A DNA stretch of 64,000 nucleotides from NCBI RefSeq assembly GCF_003116095.1, contig NZ_LGRA01000022.1:383940-447939 (forward strand), written 5' to 3'. Under the pieces are notes generated by a model. That model was given only the letters and a program-made list of their open reading frames with translations. It was not told the origin of the DNA and did no database searches. The translations under genes were made by a program, and so were the position numbers. Of the stretch, positions 52,760 to 61,043 are shown piece after piece (positions within the stretch are counted from its first letter, which is position 1; every line of letters starts with the position of its first letter). The DNA is from Azospirillum sp. TSO35-2. GTDB taxonomy: Bacteria; Pseudomonadota; Alphaproteobacteria; Azospirillales; Azospirillaceae.

Positions 52760-53749
52760 ATGAACAGCACCCGAGAGGCCCCGCACGCGGCTCCCGTTCT
52801 GATCGGGCTGGACTGGGGCACGTCGAGCCTGCGCGGCTTCCTGATGGACGGCCGCGCCAACATCCTGGCGGAGCGGGCAACCGCGCACGGGATTCAGAAC
52901 CTGCCCCTGCCCGGCGCCGCCGGGTTCGAGCGCGCCTTCGCCGACCTGTGCGGCGACTGGCTGGCCACCAACCCCAGCCTGCCGGTGGTGGCCGGCGGCA
53001 TGGTCGGCAGCGCCCAGGGCTGGGTGGAGGCACCGTATGTGACCACCCCGGCCGACGCGCTGACCCTCGCCAACCGCGCGGCGTCGGTGGACAGCGCCGA
53101 CGGCCGGCGCATCCTGATCGCCCCCGGTGTGCTGCACGACCCGGCCGGCGGCACGCCCGACGTGATGCGCGGCGAGGAGATCCAGATCGCCGGCGCGCTG
53201 GCGGAAAACCCCACCTGGGCGGCGCGGGCCTGCGTGGCGATGCCCGGCACCCATTCCAAATGGGTGCGCATCGCCGACGGCCGCATCGCCGGCTTCTCCA
53301 CCTACATGACCGGGGAGCTGTTCGCCGTGCTGCGGACCCACTCCATCCTCGGCCGGCTGATGCCGGAGGGGGCGGAGGCGACGCCCGACCAGGAGGCTGC
53401 GGCCTTCGAGGCCGGCGTCCGCGCAGCCTCCACCGCCGGGCCGGGCGACCTGCCCCACCAGCTGTTCGCCACCCGCACGCTGGGTCTGACCCGCCGCCTG
53501 CCCGCGGAAAGCCTGAAACATTATCTGTCCGGCCTGCTGATCGGGCACGAGCTGGTGTCCGGACTCGCCAGGTTGCGGGCGGAGCCGGCGGGCACGCCGC
53601 TGCTGCTGATCGGCGACAGCGGGCTGTGCGGACGCTACGCCCGCGCGCTGGCTGTGTTGGGGGTTGCGCCCACCGCACAGCTCGGCAACACCGCGCCGCG
53701 CGGGCTTTTCCAATTCGCCGCCGCGGCCGGCCTGCTGCCCGCGGCCTGA
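52760..53749 (+). CDS. dgoK: 2-dehydro-3-deoxygalactonokinase
   Basis: 329 residues. The start VLIGLDWGTSSLRGFLMDG is the phosphate-binding loop of the ASKHA-type DgoK kinases; GHELVSGLARLRA and LLLIGDSGLCGRYARAL follow near the end. It phosphorylates 2-keto-3-deoxygalactonate with ATP in the DeLey-Doudoroff path of galactose/galactonate breakdown. A promoter with an operator-like repeat is upstream. dgoA follows after 84 bp. The dehydratase and transporter of the pathway are not in the window. Confidence 0.9.
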   Translation: MNSTREAPHAAPVLIGLDWGTSSLRGFLMDGRANILAERATAHGIQNLPLPGAAGFERAFADLCGDWLATNPSLPVVAGGMVGSAQGWVEAPYVTTPADALTLANRAASVDSADGRRILIAPGVLHDPAGGTPDVMRGEEIQIAGALAENPTWAARACVAMPGTHSKWVRIADGRIAGFSTYMTGELFAVLRTHSILGRLMPEGAEATPDQEAAAFEAGVRAASTAGPGDLPHQLFATRTLGLTRRLPAESLKHYLSGLLIGHELVSGLARLRAEPAGTPLLLIGDSGLCGRYARALAVLGVAPTAQLGNTAPRGLFQFAAAAGLLPAA

Positions 53750-53780
53750 CCGCCTTCGCTGGTTCCGCGCCTCCATTGCC

Positions 53781-53819
53781 CAGGCCCATTGTTCAGGCCC
53801 ATTGTTCAGGCCCATTGTT
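53781..53819. repeat. 13-bp tandem repeat between dgoK and dgoA
   Basis: Three exact copies of CAGGCCCATTGTT, with a partial fourth copy to 53823 and a decayed copy before 53781. The tract ends 15 bp before the dgoA ATG, so copy number may change dgoA translation. Confidence 0.85.
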
Positions 53820-53833
53820 CAGGATTGCCCCCG

Positions 53834-54478
53834 ATGACCGTTCCGATGTCCGATTTGGCCACCCGCCTCGACGCCGCCTTCGCCGCGCTGCCGCTGGTCG
53901 CCATCCTGCGCGGCCTGACCCCGGCGGAAGCCGAACCGGCGGCCGATGCGCTCTATAACGCCGGGTTCCGGCTGATCGAGGTCCCGCTGAACTCGCCCGA
54001 CCCGTTCGACAGCATCGCCGCGATCCGCCGGCGCCTGCCCGCGGACGCGCTGGTCGGCGCCGGGACCGTGCTGGCGGTGGCCGACGTCGAGCGGCTGGCG
54101 GGCATGGGCGCCGATCTGGTGGTGATGCCGCACGCAGACACCGCGGTGATCCGCGCCGCGAAAGCCGCCGGCATGGCCTGCGTGCCGGGCGTTGCCACCG
54201 CGACCGAGGCTTTCGCCGCCCTGGCCGCCGGCGCCGACGCGCTGAAGCTGTTCCCGGCGGAGCTGATCACCCCGACCATCCTGAAGGCGATGCGCGCGGT
54301 TGTGCCGCCGTCGGTGCGGCTGCTGCCGGTCGGCGGCATCACGCCGGACACCATGGCCCCCTACCGCGCGGCCGGCGCCGCCGGCTTCGGCCTCGGCTCC
54401 GCCCTCTACAGCCCAGGCCTCCCGGTGGCGGACCTGGCAACCCGCGCCGAACGTTTCCGTCAGGCCTGGGCCGCCTGA
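53834..54478 (+). CDS. dgoA: 2-dehydro-3-deoxy-6-phosphogalactonate aldolase
   Basis: 214 residues from ATG 53834. KDPG-aldolase fold: LPLVAILRGLTPAEAE, FRLIEVPLNSPDPF (Glu/Asn catalytic region), LVGAGTVLAVADV and the Schiff-base lysine in GADALKLFPAE. It splits KDPGal into pyruvate and glyceraldehyde-3-phosphate, after DgoK. The CRISPR array starts 40 bp after its stop. Confidence 0.9.
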   Translation: MTVPMSDLATRLDAAFAALPLVAILRGLTPAEAEPAADALYNAGFRLIEVPLNSPDPFDSIAAIRRRLPADALVGAGTVLAVADVERLAGMGADLVVMPHADTAVIRAAKAAGMACVPGVATATEAFAALAAGADALKLFPAELITPTILKAMRAVVPPSVRLLPVGGITPDTMAPYRAAGAAGFGLGSALYSPGLPVADLATRAERFRQAWAA

Positions 54479-54517
54479 CACCGCGGTGACGCTGTGGGTG
54501 AAGGGTCGCTGGAGCGG

Positions 54518-55754
54518 AACACCTTAGGAGGCGAGCACTTCTGCTCGGGGATACTGGATCGCTGCCTCACTGGCATCGAGATCAAGTCCGGGCTTCAATG
54601 AGGCCCGAGCACTTCTGCTCGGGAGTACCCGATCTGGCGGAGGCGGGGCGCATCACGGTGGAGATGGTGCTTCAATGAGGCCCGAGCACTTCTGCTCGGG
54701 AGTACGCGGGAAAGTCAAGGCGGAGCTTTCGGATGTCGGTGAGCTTCAATGAGGCCCGAGCACTTCTGCTCGGGAGTACCAGGGAGACAAGCCGTGAGCG
54801 CCACCCGTCAGCCTGGTACGCTTCAATGAGGCCCGAGCACTTCTGCTCGGGAGTACGAGGCTTTCGTCCTCGCCTACCTGTCGAACGGCCGGCTTCAATG
54901 AGGCCCGAGCACTTCTGCTCGGGAATACAGCACCATGGACGCGACGGTCACCGTGGATACCGCCGCGGCTTCAATGAGGCCCGAGCACTTCTGCTCGGGA
55001 ATACAACCGGGCAGCTCGGAGCGCACGGTCTTGATGTCCTGGCTTCAATGAGGCCCGAGCACTTCTGCTCGGGAATACCGACGCCGCCGTGTGTTCGTTG
55101 TCGCGTGTCCTCTGGCTTCATTGAGGCCCGAGCACTTCTGCTCGGGAATACTCGGGGAAGGTCATATCGTGGTAACGGGTGAGCCATGTGCTTCAATGAG
55201 GCCCGAGCACTTCTGCTCGGGAATACTGTCGGCTACAGCAACCGCCTGACCTTCACGGACATGGCTTCAATGAGGCCCGAGCACTTCTGCTCGGGAATAC
55301 CTGCAACGCATCTGACCCGCAGCAGGATGGAATATGCAGCCCGCTTCAATGAGGCCCGAGCACTTCTGCTCGGGAATACTGGAGGCGCCCAGGGCAATGT
55401 CGCGGGCTGCCTCCGCGCTTCAATGAGGCCTGAGCACTTCTGCTCGGGAATACAGCGCGGCGGGAGGGCTGAGACATGCCGTCGCTACGGCTTCAATGAG
55501 GCCTGAGCACTTCTGCTCGGGAATACTTCACCGTGCAGACGGCGGCGAGCTGCTCGCCTTCGCCGTCGCTTCAATGAGGCCTGAGCACTTCTGCTCGGGA
55601 ATACCCAGGGTCATGCCGGAGTCCGACACCAGCCGGCGCTGGCTTCAATGAGGCCTGAGCACTTCTGCTCGGGAATACGCCGTGGTTCGTGCTGGCCGAT
55701 GTTTGCGCAGTTCTCGGGCTTCAATGAGGCCTGAGCACTTCTGCTCGGGAATAC
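54518..55754 (-). CRISPR. CRISPR array, 17 repeats (one degenerate) and 16 spacers
   Basis: Repeat length 37 nt, with period 72-79. Full repeats start at 54592, 54669, 54743, 54820, 54892, 54968, 55042, 55115, 55190, 55264, 55343, 55417, 55490, 55568, 55642 and 55718; a degenerate copy covers 54518-54554, keeping only its last 25 nt or so. Spacers are 35-42 nt and all different. Plus-strand repeat starts GCTTCAATGAGG, has a perfect 8-bp stem CCCGAGCA/TGCTCGGG with loop CTTC and ends GGAATAC. Read on the minus strand it ends ATTGAAGC, the usual 8-nt crRNA handle, and the degenerate copy is at the left. Both suggest leftward transcription from a leader on the right. No cas genes are in the window, so the type is not assigned. 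Confidence 0.97.
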
Positions 55755-55942
55755 AGTCTACCCCCTAACCATCTGAACCACGACAGAAAATCGCCCCGTT
55801 TGCGAGCGGTGCCCGGATCTGACGGGTTGGTCAGGAATCTTGATCCCTCTTCGTTCTGAACGATGTCAAAGATCCCAGAAAAATCAATGGCCTCGCTTTT
55901 GCGAGCGGTGCCGGGGTTTTTGTGTGCACAGGACCGCTCGCA
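55755..55942 (-). promoter_or_regulatory. CRISPR leader region with repeated motif
   Basis: AT-richer stretch next to the last repeat, within the 359-bp gap to the MBL gene. It holds two exact copies of TTTGCGAGCGGTGCC (55799-55813 and 55898-55912, 99 bp apart) and an inverted copy of TGCGAGCGGT at 55933-55942. No ORF in it is convincing. Expected roles are the leader promoter and spacer-integration signals. Confidence 0.6.
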
Positions 55943-56113
55943 TCGGCGGGCGGTGGTGGGAGAATAGCATGGGCCAAGCCGATCGCGCCACCGCGCGGGA
56001 GCGGGGGGTGAGGTTCCCGATCGGTGGGGGCTTTTCGCGCGCCGACCGGAAAATTGGGCACGACAAGTGCGCGCCCGTCCTGTTGTCGAGGAATACAACG
56101 GGAGAGCGACATC

Positions 56114-57019
56114 ATGGCCACGCAGATTCCCTTGTCGGAGGACAGCAGCGCGATCGATCTTGCGCTGGACGCGTTGCGCAACGACCACACGCACGAGATC
56201 GCGCCCGACCTCGCCTACCGCCGGCTCGGCATCGTCAATGTGGTGTTCCAGGGCGCTGCCGGTGCGGGGGACCGTGGCTGGGTGCTGATCGACACCGGGC
56301 TGATCGGCACCAAGGGCTTCATCAAAAGTGCGGCCGCCGAACGCTTCGGCCGCGACGCCCGTCCGGCCGCCATCGTCATGACCCACGGCCATTTCGACCA
56401 TGTCGGCGCGCTGGAGGATCTGGCGGAGGAATGGGACGCCCCGGTCTACGCCCACCCACTGGAACACCCCTATCTGAACGGCCAAGCCGCCTACCCGCCC
56501 GGCGACCCGTCGGTCGGCGGCGGGGCGATGGCGGCGCTGGCCCGCTTCTACCCGCGCAAGCCGGTGGATGTCGGATCGCGGCTGCGCCGGTTGCCCGACG
56601 ACGGCACCGTGCCGGAGATGCCCGGTTGGCGCTGGGTCCACACGCCGGGACACAGCGTCGGGCATGTGTCGTTCTGGCGGGAGCAGGACCGCGCGATGAT
56701 CGTCGGCGACGCCTTCGTCACCACCGGTCAGGAATCGGCCTACGCCGTCGCCGTCCAGCGGGCGGAAATGCATGGCCCGCCGATGTACTTCACCGTCGAA
56801 TGGGACAAGGCGCGGGACTCGGTCGCCCGGCTGGCGGCGCTGGAGCCGGAGCTGGTGGTGACCGGCCATGGCGAACCGATGCGCGGGGCGGAGATGCGGG
56901 CGGCGCTGCACCGGCTGGCCGACGAGTTCGACCGCATCGCGGTGCCGCGGCGCGGCATCTACCTGGAACACCCGGCGCGGGCGGAAGACCGCAGCGCCTA
57001 TTGCCGGCCGGAGGGGTGA
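56114..57019 (+). CDS. Metallo-beta-lactamase-fold hydrolase
   Basis: 301 residues from ATG 56114 (box GGAGAG). The zinc motif THGHFDHVG (about 98-106) is followed by a His in GWRWVHTPGHSVGHVSFW, an Asp in IVGDAF, and a last His in VVTGHGEPM. The fold hydrolyses esters, lactones or thioesters (glyoxalase II, quorum-quenching and similar); the substrate is not evident. It ends at a shared bidirectional terminator. Confidence 0.8.
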   Translation: MATQIPLSEDSSAIDLALDALRNDHTHEIAPDLAYRRLGIVNVVFQGAAGAGDRGWVLIDTGLIGTKGFIKSAAAERFGRDARPAAIVMTHGHFDHVGALEDLAEEWDAPVYAHPLEHPYLNGQAAYPPGDPSVGGGAMAALARFYPRKPVDVGSRLRRLPDDGTVPEMPGWRWVHTPGHSVGHVSFWREQDRAMIVGDAFVTTGQESAYAVAVQRAEMHGPPMYFTVEWDKARDSVARLAALEPELVVTGHGEPMRGAEMRAALHRLADEFDRIAVPRRGIYLEHPARAEDRSAYCRPEG

Positions 57020-57025
57020 GACACA

Positions 57026-57059
57026 AAAGCCCCCGCCGGATCGCTCCGGCGGGGGCTTT
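57026..57059. terminator. Bidirectional Rho-independent terminator
   Basis: A perfect 15-bp stem (AAAGCCCCCGCCGGA with its complement) around a TCGC loop, ending in TTT on both strands. It lies between the MBL gene (stop 57019) and the acnB stop (57084) and serves both. Confidence 0.9.
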
Positions 57060-57083
57060 GTCAGAGAACGATGCCCGTCAGGC

Positions 57084-59690
57084 TTACGCCGCGACGACGA
57101 CCTTGTCCGCGACTTCCTGGAAGGTCGGGATCTGGTCGAAGTTCATGTAACGGTAGACCTCGCCGGCCTTCTCGTTCAAGACGCCGACCTGGGCCAGATA
57201 CTCTTCCTTGGTCGGGATCTTGCCCAGCAGCGCCGCCACGGCGGCCAGCTCGGCCGAGGACAGGTAGACGCGGGTGTCGATGCCCAGACGGTTCGGGAAG
57301 TTGCGGGTCGAGGTCGACACCGCGGTCGAACCCTTGCGGACCTGCGCCTGGTTGCCCATGCACAAGCTGCAGCCGGGCATCTCCATGCGGGCGCCGGCCT
57401 TGCCGAGGGTGGCGTAATAGCCCTCCTCGCTCAGCATCATCGCGTCCATCTTGGTCGGCGGCGCGATCCACAGGCGGGTCGGGATGTCCGACTTGCCGTT
57501 CAGGATCTTACCGGCGGCGCGGAAATGGCCGATGTTGGTCATGCAGGAGCCGATGAAGACCTCGTCGATCTTGTCGCCGGCAACCTCCGACAGCGTCTTC
57601 ACGTCGTCCGGGTCGTTCGGGCAGGCCAGGATCGGCTCGTGGATGTCGGCCAGGTCGATGTCGATCACTGCGGCGTACTCGGCGTCGGCGTCCGGCGTCA
57701 GCAGCTGCGGGTTGGCGAGCCACGCCTCCATCGCGTTGATGCGGCGCTCCAGCGTGCGGGCGTCGGCGTAGCCGTTGGCGATCATCCACTTCATCAGGGT
57801 GACGTTGGACGTCATGTACTCGATGATCGGCTCTTTGCTGAGCTGCACGGTGCAGCCCGCCGCCGACCGCTCGGCCGAGGCATCGGACAGCTCGAACGCC
57901 TGCTCCACCTTCAGGTCGGGCAGACCCTGGATTTCCAGGATGCGGCCGGAGAAGATGTTCTTCTTGCCCTTCTTCTCGACCGTCAGCAGGCCGGCCTTGA
58001 TCGCGTAGAGCGGGATGGCGTTGACGAGGTCACGCAGGGTGACGCCCGGCTGCATCGTGCCCTTGAAGCGGACCAGCACCGATTCCGGCATGTCCAGCGG
58101 CATGACGCCGGTGGCGGCGGCGAAGGCGACCAGGCCGGAACCGGCCGGGAAGCTGATGCCGATCGGGAAGCGGGTGTGGCTGTCGCCGCCGGTGCCGACG
58201 GTGTCGGGCAGCAGCAGGCGGTTCAGCCAGGAGTGGATGACGCCGTCGCCCGGACGCAGGGCGACGCCGCCGCGGGTCGAGATGAAGTCCGGCAGCTCGT
58301 GGTGGGTCTTGACGTCGACCAGCTTCGGATAGGCCGCGGTGTGGCAGAAGGACTGCATCACCAGATCGGCCGAGAAGCCGAGGCAGGCCAGATCCTTCAG
58401 CTCGTCGCGGGTCATCGGGCCGGTGGTGTCCTGGCTGCCGACCGTGGTCATCTTCGGTTCGCAGTAGGTGCCCGGACGCACGCCCTTGCCTTCCGGCAGG
58501 CCACAGGCGCGGCCGACCATCTTCTGGGCGAGGCTGAAGCCCTTGCCGGTGTCGACCGGGGCCGCCGGCTGGCGGAACAGGGTCGAGGCCGGCAGGCCCA
58601 GCGCCTCGCGGGCACGGGCGGTCAGGCCGCGGCCGATGATCAGCGGGATGCGGCCGCCGGCGCGGACCTCGTCGAAGACCACGTCGGACTTGACCGTGAA
58701 CTCCGAGATCACCTCGCCGTTCTTCAGCGCCTTGCCCTCATAGGGGCGCAGCTCGATCACGTCGCCCATGTCCATCTTGCCGACATCCAGCTCGATCGGC
58801 AGGGCGCCGGCGTCTTCCATGGTGTTGTAGAAGATCGGGGCGATCTTGGTGCCGAGGCAGACGCCGCCGAACCGCTTGTTCGGGACGAACGGGATGTCCT
58901 CGCCGGTGAACCACAGCACCGAGTTGGTGGCGGACTTGCGCGAGGAGCCGGTGCCGACCACGTCGCCGACATAGGCAATCAGGTTGCCCTTCTTCTTCAG
59001 CTCGTCGAGCTGGCGGGTCGGGCCGCGCTGGCCCGGCTCGTCCGCCTCGATGCCCGGACGCGGGTTCTTCAGCATGGCCAGCGCGTGCAGCGGGATGTCC
59101 GGGCGCGACCAGGCGTCCGGGGCCGGCGACAGGTCGTCGGTGTTGGTCTCGCCCGTCACCTTGAAGACGGTCAGCGTCATCGACGCCGGGACTTCCGGAC
59201 GCGAGGTGAACCACTCCGCATCGGCCCAGGACTGGATCACCGCCTTGGCGTTGGCGTTGCCGTTGTCGGCCAGTTCCTTGACGTCGTGGAAGAAGTCGAA
59301 GACCAGCAGCGTCTTCTTCAGCCCTTCGGCCGCGGTGGCGCCGCACTCGGCGTCGCCCAGCAGGTCGATCAGCGGCTGGACGTTGAAGCCGCCGAGCATG
59401 GTGCCCAGCAGTTCGGTCGCCTTGACCTTGGAGATCAGCGGGCTGCTGTCGGTGCCCTTGGCGACGGCGGCCAGGAAGCCGGCCTTGACGCGGGCGGCGT
59501 CATCGACGCCGGCCGGAACGCGGTGGGTGATCAGATCGAGGAGGAACGCCTCTTCGCCCGCCGGCGGAGCCTTCAGCAGGTCGATCAGCTCCGCCGTCTG
59601 CTTGGCGGTCAGGGGCAGAGCCGGGATTCCGAGGGCGGCGCGTTCGGCCGCGTGCTGGCGGTAGGCTTCGAGCACGGCAGGGTTCCTCAT
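57084..59690 (-). CDS. acnB: Aconitate hydratase B
   Basis: 868 residues, the usual AcnB length. N-terminal helical (HEAT-like) domain: [30 protein letters not shown]. The swivel domain follows, and then the catalytic part with the 4Fe-4S ligands: [28 protein letters not shown] and [35 protein letters not shown] and [12 protein letters not shown] are also present. It interconverts citrate and isocitrate in the TCA cycle and often acts as 2-methylisocitrate dehydratase. Two GntR-type operators lie upstream of its start. Confidence 0.95.
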   Translation of the reverse strand: MRNPAVLEAYRQHAAERAALGIPALPLTAKQTAELIDLLKAPPAGEEAFLLDLITHRVPAGVDDAARVKAGFLAAVAKGTDSSPLISKVKATELLGTMLGGFNVQPLIDLLGDAECGATAAEGLKKTLLVFDFFHDVKELADNGNANAKAVIQSWADAEWFTSRPEVPASMTLTVFKVTGETNTDDLSPAPDAWSRPDIPLHALAMLKNPRPGIEADEPGQRGPTRQLDELKKKGNLIAYVGDVVGTGSSRKSATNSVLWFTGEDIPFVPNKRFGGVCLGTKIAPIFYNTMEDAGALPIELDVGKMDMGDVIELRPYEGKALKNGEVISEFTVKSDVVFDEVRAGGRIPLIIGRGLTARAREALGLPASTLFRQPAAPVDTGKGFSLAQKMVGRACGLPEGKGVRPGTYCEPKMTTVGSQDTTGPMTRDELKDLACLGFSADLVMQSFCHTAAYPKLVDVKTHHELPDFISTRGGVALRPGDGVIHSWLNRLLLPDTVGTGGDSHTRFPIGISFPAGSGLVAFAAATGVMPLDMPESVLVRFKGTMQPGVTLRDLVNAIPLYAIKAGLLTVEKKGKKNIFSGRILEIQGLPDLKVEQAFELSDASAERSAAGCTVQLSKEPIIEYMTSNVTLMKWMIANGYADARTLERRINAMEAWLANPQLLTPDADAEYAAVIDIDLADIHEPILACPNDPDDVKTLSEVAGDKIDEVFIGSCMTNIGHFRAAGKILNGKSDIPTRLWIAPPTKMDAMMLSEEGYYATLGKAGARMEMPGCSLCMGNQAQVRKGSTAVSTSTRNFPNRLGIDTRVYLSSAELAAVAALLGKIPTKEEYLAQVGVLNEKAGEVYRYMNFDQIPTFQEVADKVVVAA

Positions 59691-59834
59691 AAATGAAAGG
59701 CCGGCCCTTGGATGGGAACCGTGAGACGGCCCGCTTGAACTCAGGACGGGTTTATATCCCCGCTCAAGTGAAAGAGCAAGGGGGCGCCCGGCTTTCCCGC
59801 ATGGATCAGGATGAAGTGGCCACGGTTTCGATAC

Positions 59835-59861
59835 TGGTATTACCTGTGCTTGGTATGACCA
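59835..59861. promoter_or_regulatory. Tandem FadR/PdhR-type operator half-sites upstream of acnB
   Basis: TGGTATTACC at 59835-59844 and TGGTATGACCA at 59851-59861, 16 bp apart on the same strand. Both have the TGGT-N3-ACCA form of the GntR/FadR family. They sit 145-171 bp before the acnB start and just past the end of the rraA-like gene. Confidence 0.6.
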
Positions 59862-59877
59862 CTTCGATGCCGGCGCT

Positions 59878-60384
59878 TTATTTCACTGAGGCGGCCTGTT
59901 CGGCGGTCAACAGGACGATGCCGTCCTCGTCGGCGAACAGAACGTCGCCGGGTTGGACCAGGGCGCCCGGCAACTCCACGGCGATGTCGACCAGCCCCTG
60001 GTCGCGGCGGGTGGAGGCGCGCGGCGTGGCGGCCAGCGCCTTGATGCCGAGCGGCAGCGTCGCCAGCTCCGCCACGTCGCGGACGCAGCCCCAGATGACC
60101 ACGCCGGCCCAGCCGTTCTTGACCGCCGACGCCGCGATCATGTCACCCATCAGGGCGCAGCGCAGGCTGCCGGCGCCGTCCACCACCAGGACGCGGCCGG
60201 CGCCGGGGGTGGCCAGCAGTTCCTTGACGCGCGAGTTGTCCTCGACGCACTTGACGGTGACGACCGGCCCGGAAAAGCGGGTCACGGCGCCGAAATCCCG
60301 GAAACCGGGCAGCACGAAGCGGGCGGCGTCCTTGAACCGGTCGAACAGGTCGCAGGTGGGGACGAAATTGGTGTCAGCGGTCAT
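59878..60384 (-). CDS. RraA-like / HMG aldolase family protein
   Basis: 168 residues from ATG 60384; a longer frame to 60462 is unlikely. Family motifs: [38 protein letters not shown], then the end [12 protein letters not shown]. The family includes RraA, which binds RNase E, and HMG/CHA or oxaloacetate aldolases/decarboxylases that share the G-x-R-D metal site, seen here as GCVRD. Aldolase/decarboxylase activity is as likely as ribonuclease regulation, especially next to acnB. Confidence 0.8.
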   Translation of the reverse strand: MTADTNFVPTCDLFDRFKDAARFVLPGFRDFGAVTRFSGPVVTVKCVEDNSRVKELLATPGAGRVLVVDGAGSLRCALMGDMIAASAVKNGWAGVVIWGCVRDVAELATLPLGIKALAATPRASTRRDQGLVDIAVELPGALVQPGDVLFADEDGIVLLTAEQAASVK

Positions 60385-60596
60385 CGGGGCGGCTCCGCAG
60401 CTTGGACGTCGCAAAGGATGGCGTGATGGCGACGTCTTGCGCCAAAGCCGTGCCCGAGGCAAGGGCCGCGGCGGCCCCGCATCCGGCGTCGGCGATCATG
60501 CCGCAGGGATGTGACAGGGGATTTGCACGAAAGCTCAGTCGGCGGGCGGGCCGGACACCCTATATTGAGGATCATATCAGGAACAGAGTGTGAGCA

Positions 60597-61031
60597 ATGA
60601 GGGCTTATCCCATGAGGATGCGGAACTTGGCAACGCGGCCGTCGGCCGTGGACCTCGCCCGGACGGCCGGGGTGCGCGCGGCGGGCGCCGGGGTGCTGGC
60701 GGTGCTGCTGGCCGGATGCGGCGCGATCCCGACGCCGCAGGTCGCCCGGCCGGACCCGGCGGTCCTGTCGGCGCTGGAGCGGGCCAGTTCGAACGAGTGC
60801 AACCCGTCGGTGGCGTCGGTGCTGACCGGGTCGGGGGTGCAGGCCCCGCAGATTCGCAGCGTGGCCTACGGTCTCTACCGCGACGAGATCCGCGACCGCA
60901 TCGTCCGCTACGACGCCTGGATCGGGCTGACGAACCAGCCGGGCGCCATCGTCGTCACCGTCGACGACGATTGCCGGCCGATCCAGATCTACGCGCGCGG
61001 CGGGGCCCGGTTGCCCGACGCCGCGCGGTAA
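60597..61031 (+). CDS. Small lipoprotein of unknown function
   Basis: 144 residues. The lipobox is in VLLAGCGAI (Cys about 42); the true start may be M6 (60612), which still gives a long leader. The mature part is short and mixed, with CNPSVASVLTGSG and YDAWIGLTNQPGAIVVTVDDDC, which supply a second and third Cys and suggest one disulfide. It converges on the histidine kinase gene at 61044. Confidence 0.6.
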   Translation: MRAYPMRMRNLATRPSAVDLARTAGVRAAGAGVLAVLLAGCGAIPTPQVARPDPAVLSALERASSNECNPSVASVLTGSGVQAPQIRSVAYGLYRDEIRDRIVRYDAWIGLTNQPGAIVVTVDDDCRPIQIYARGGARLPDAAR

Positions 61032-61043
61032 GGCGCCGGCTTC

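Noticed and set aside
54733-55506. Open frames inside the CRISPR array that read as repetitive proteins
   Set aside because: They are translations of the 37-nt repeats and spacers (recurring FNEARALLLG or ASMRPEHFCSG), not genes.
55943-56113. Upstream start for the MBL hydrolase at 56024
   Set aside because: The added 30 residues are unlike the family, and ATG 56114 has a good ribosome site.
61032-61043. Terminator between the lipoprotein gene and the histidine kinase
   Set aside because: The gap is 12 bp and no hairpin with adequate stem can form within it.
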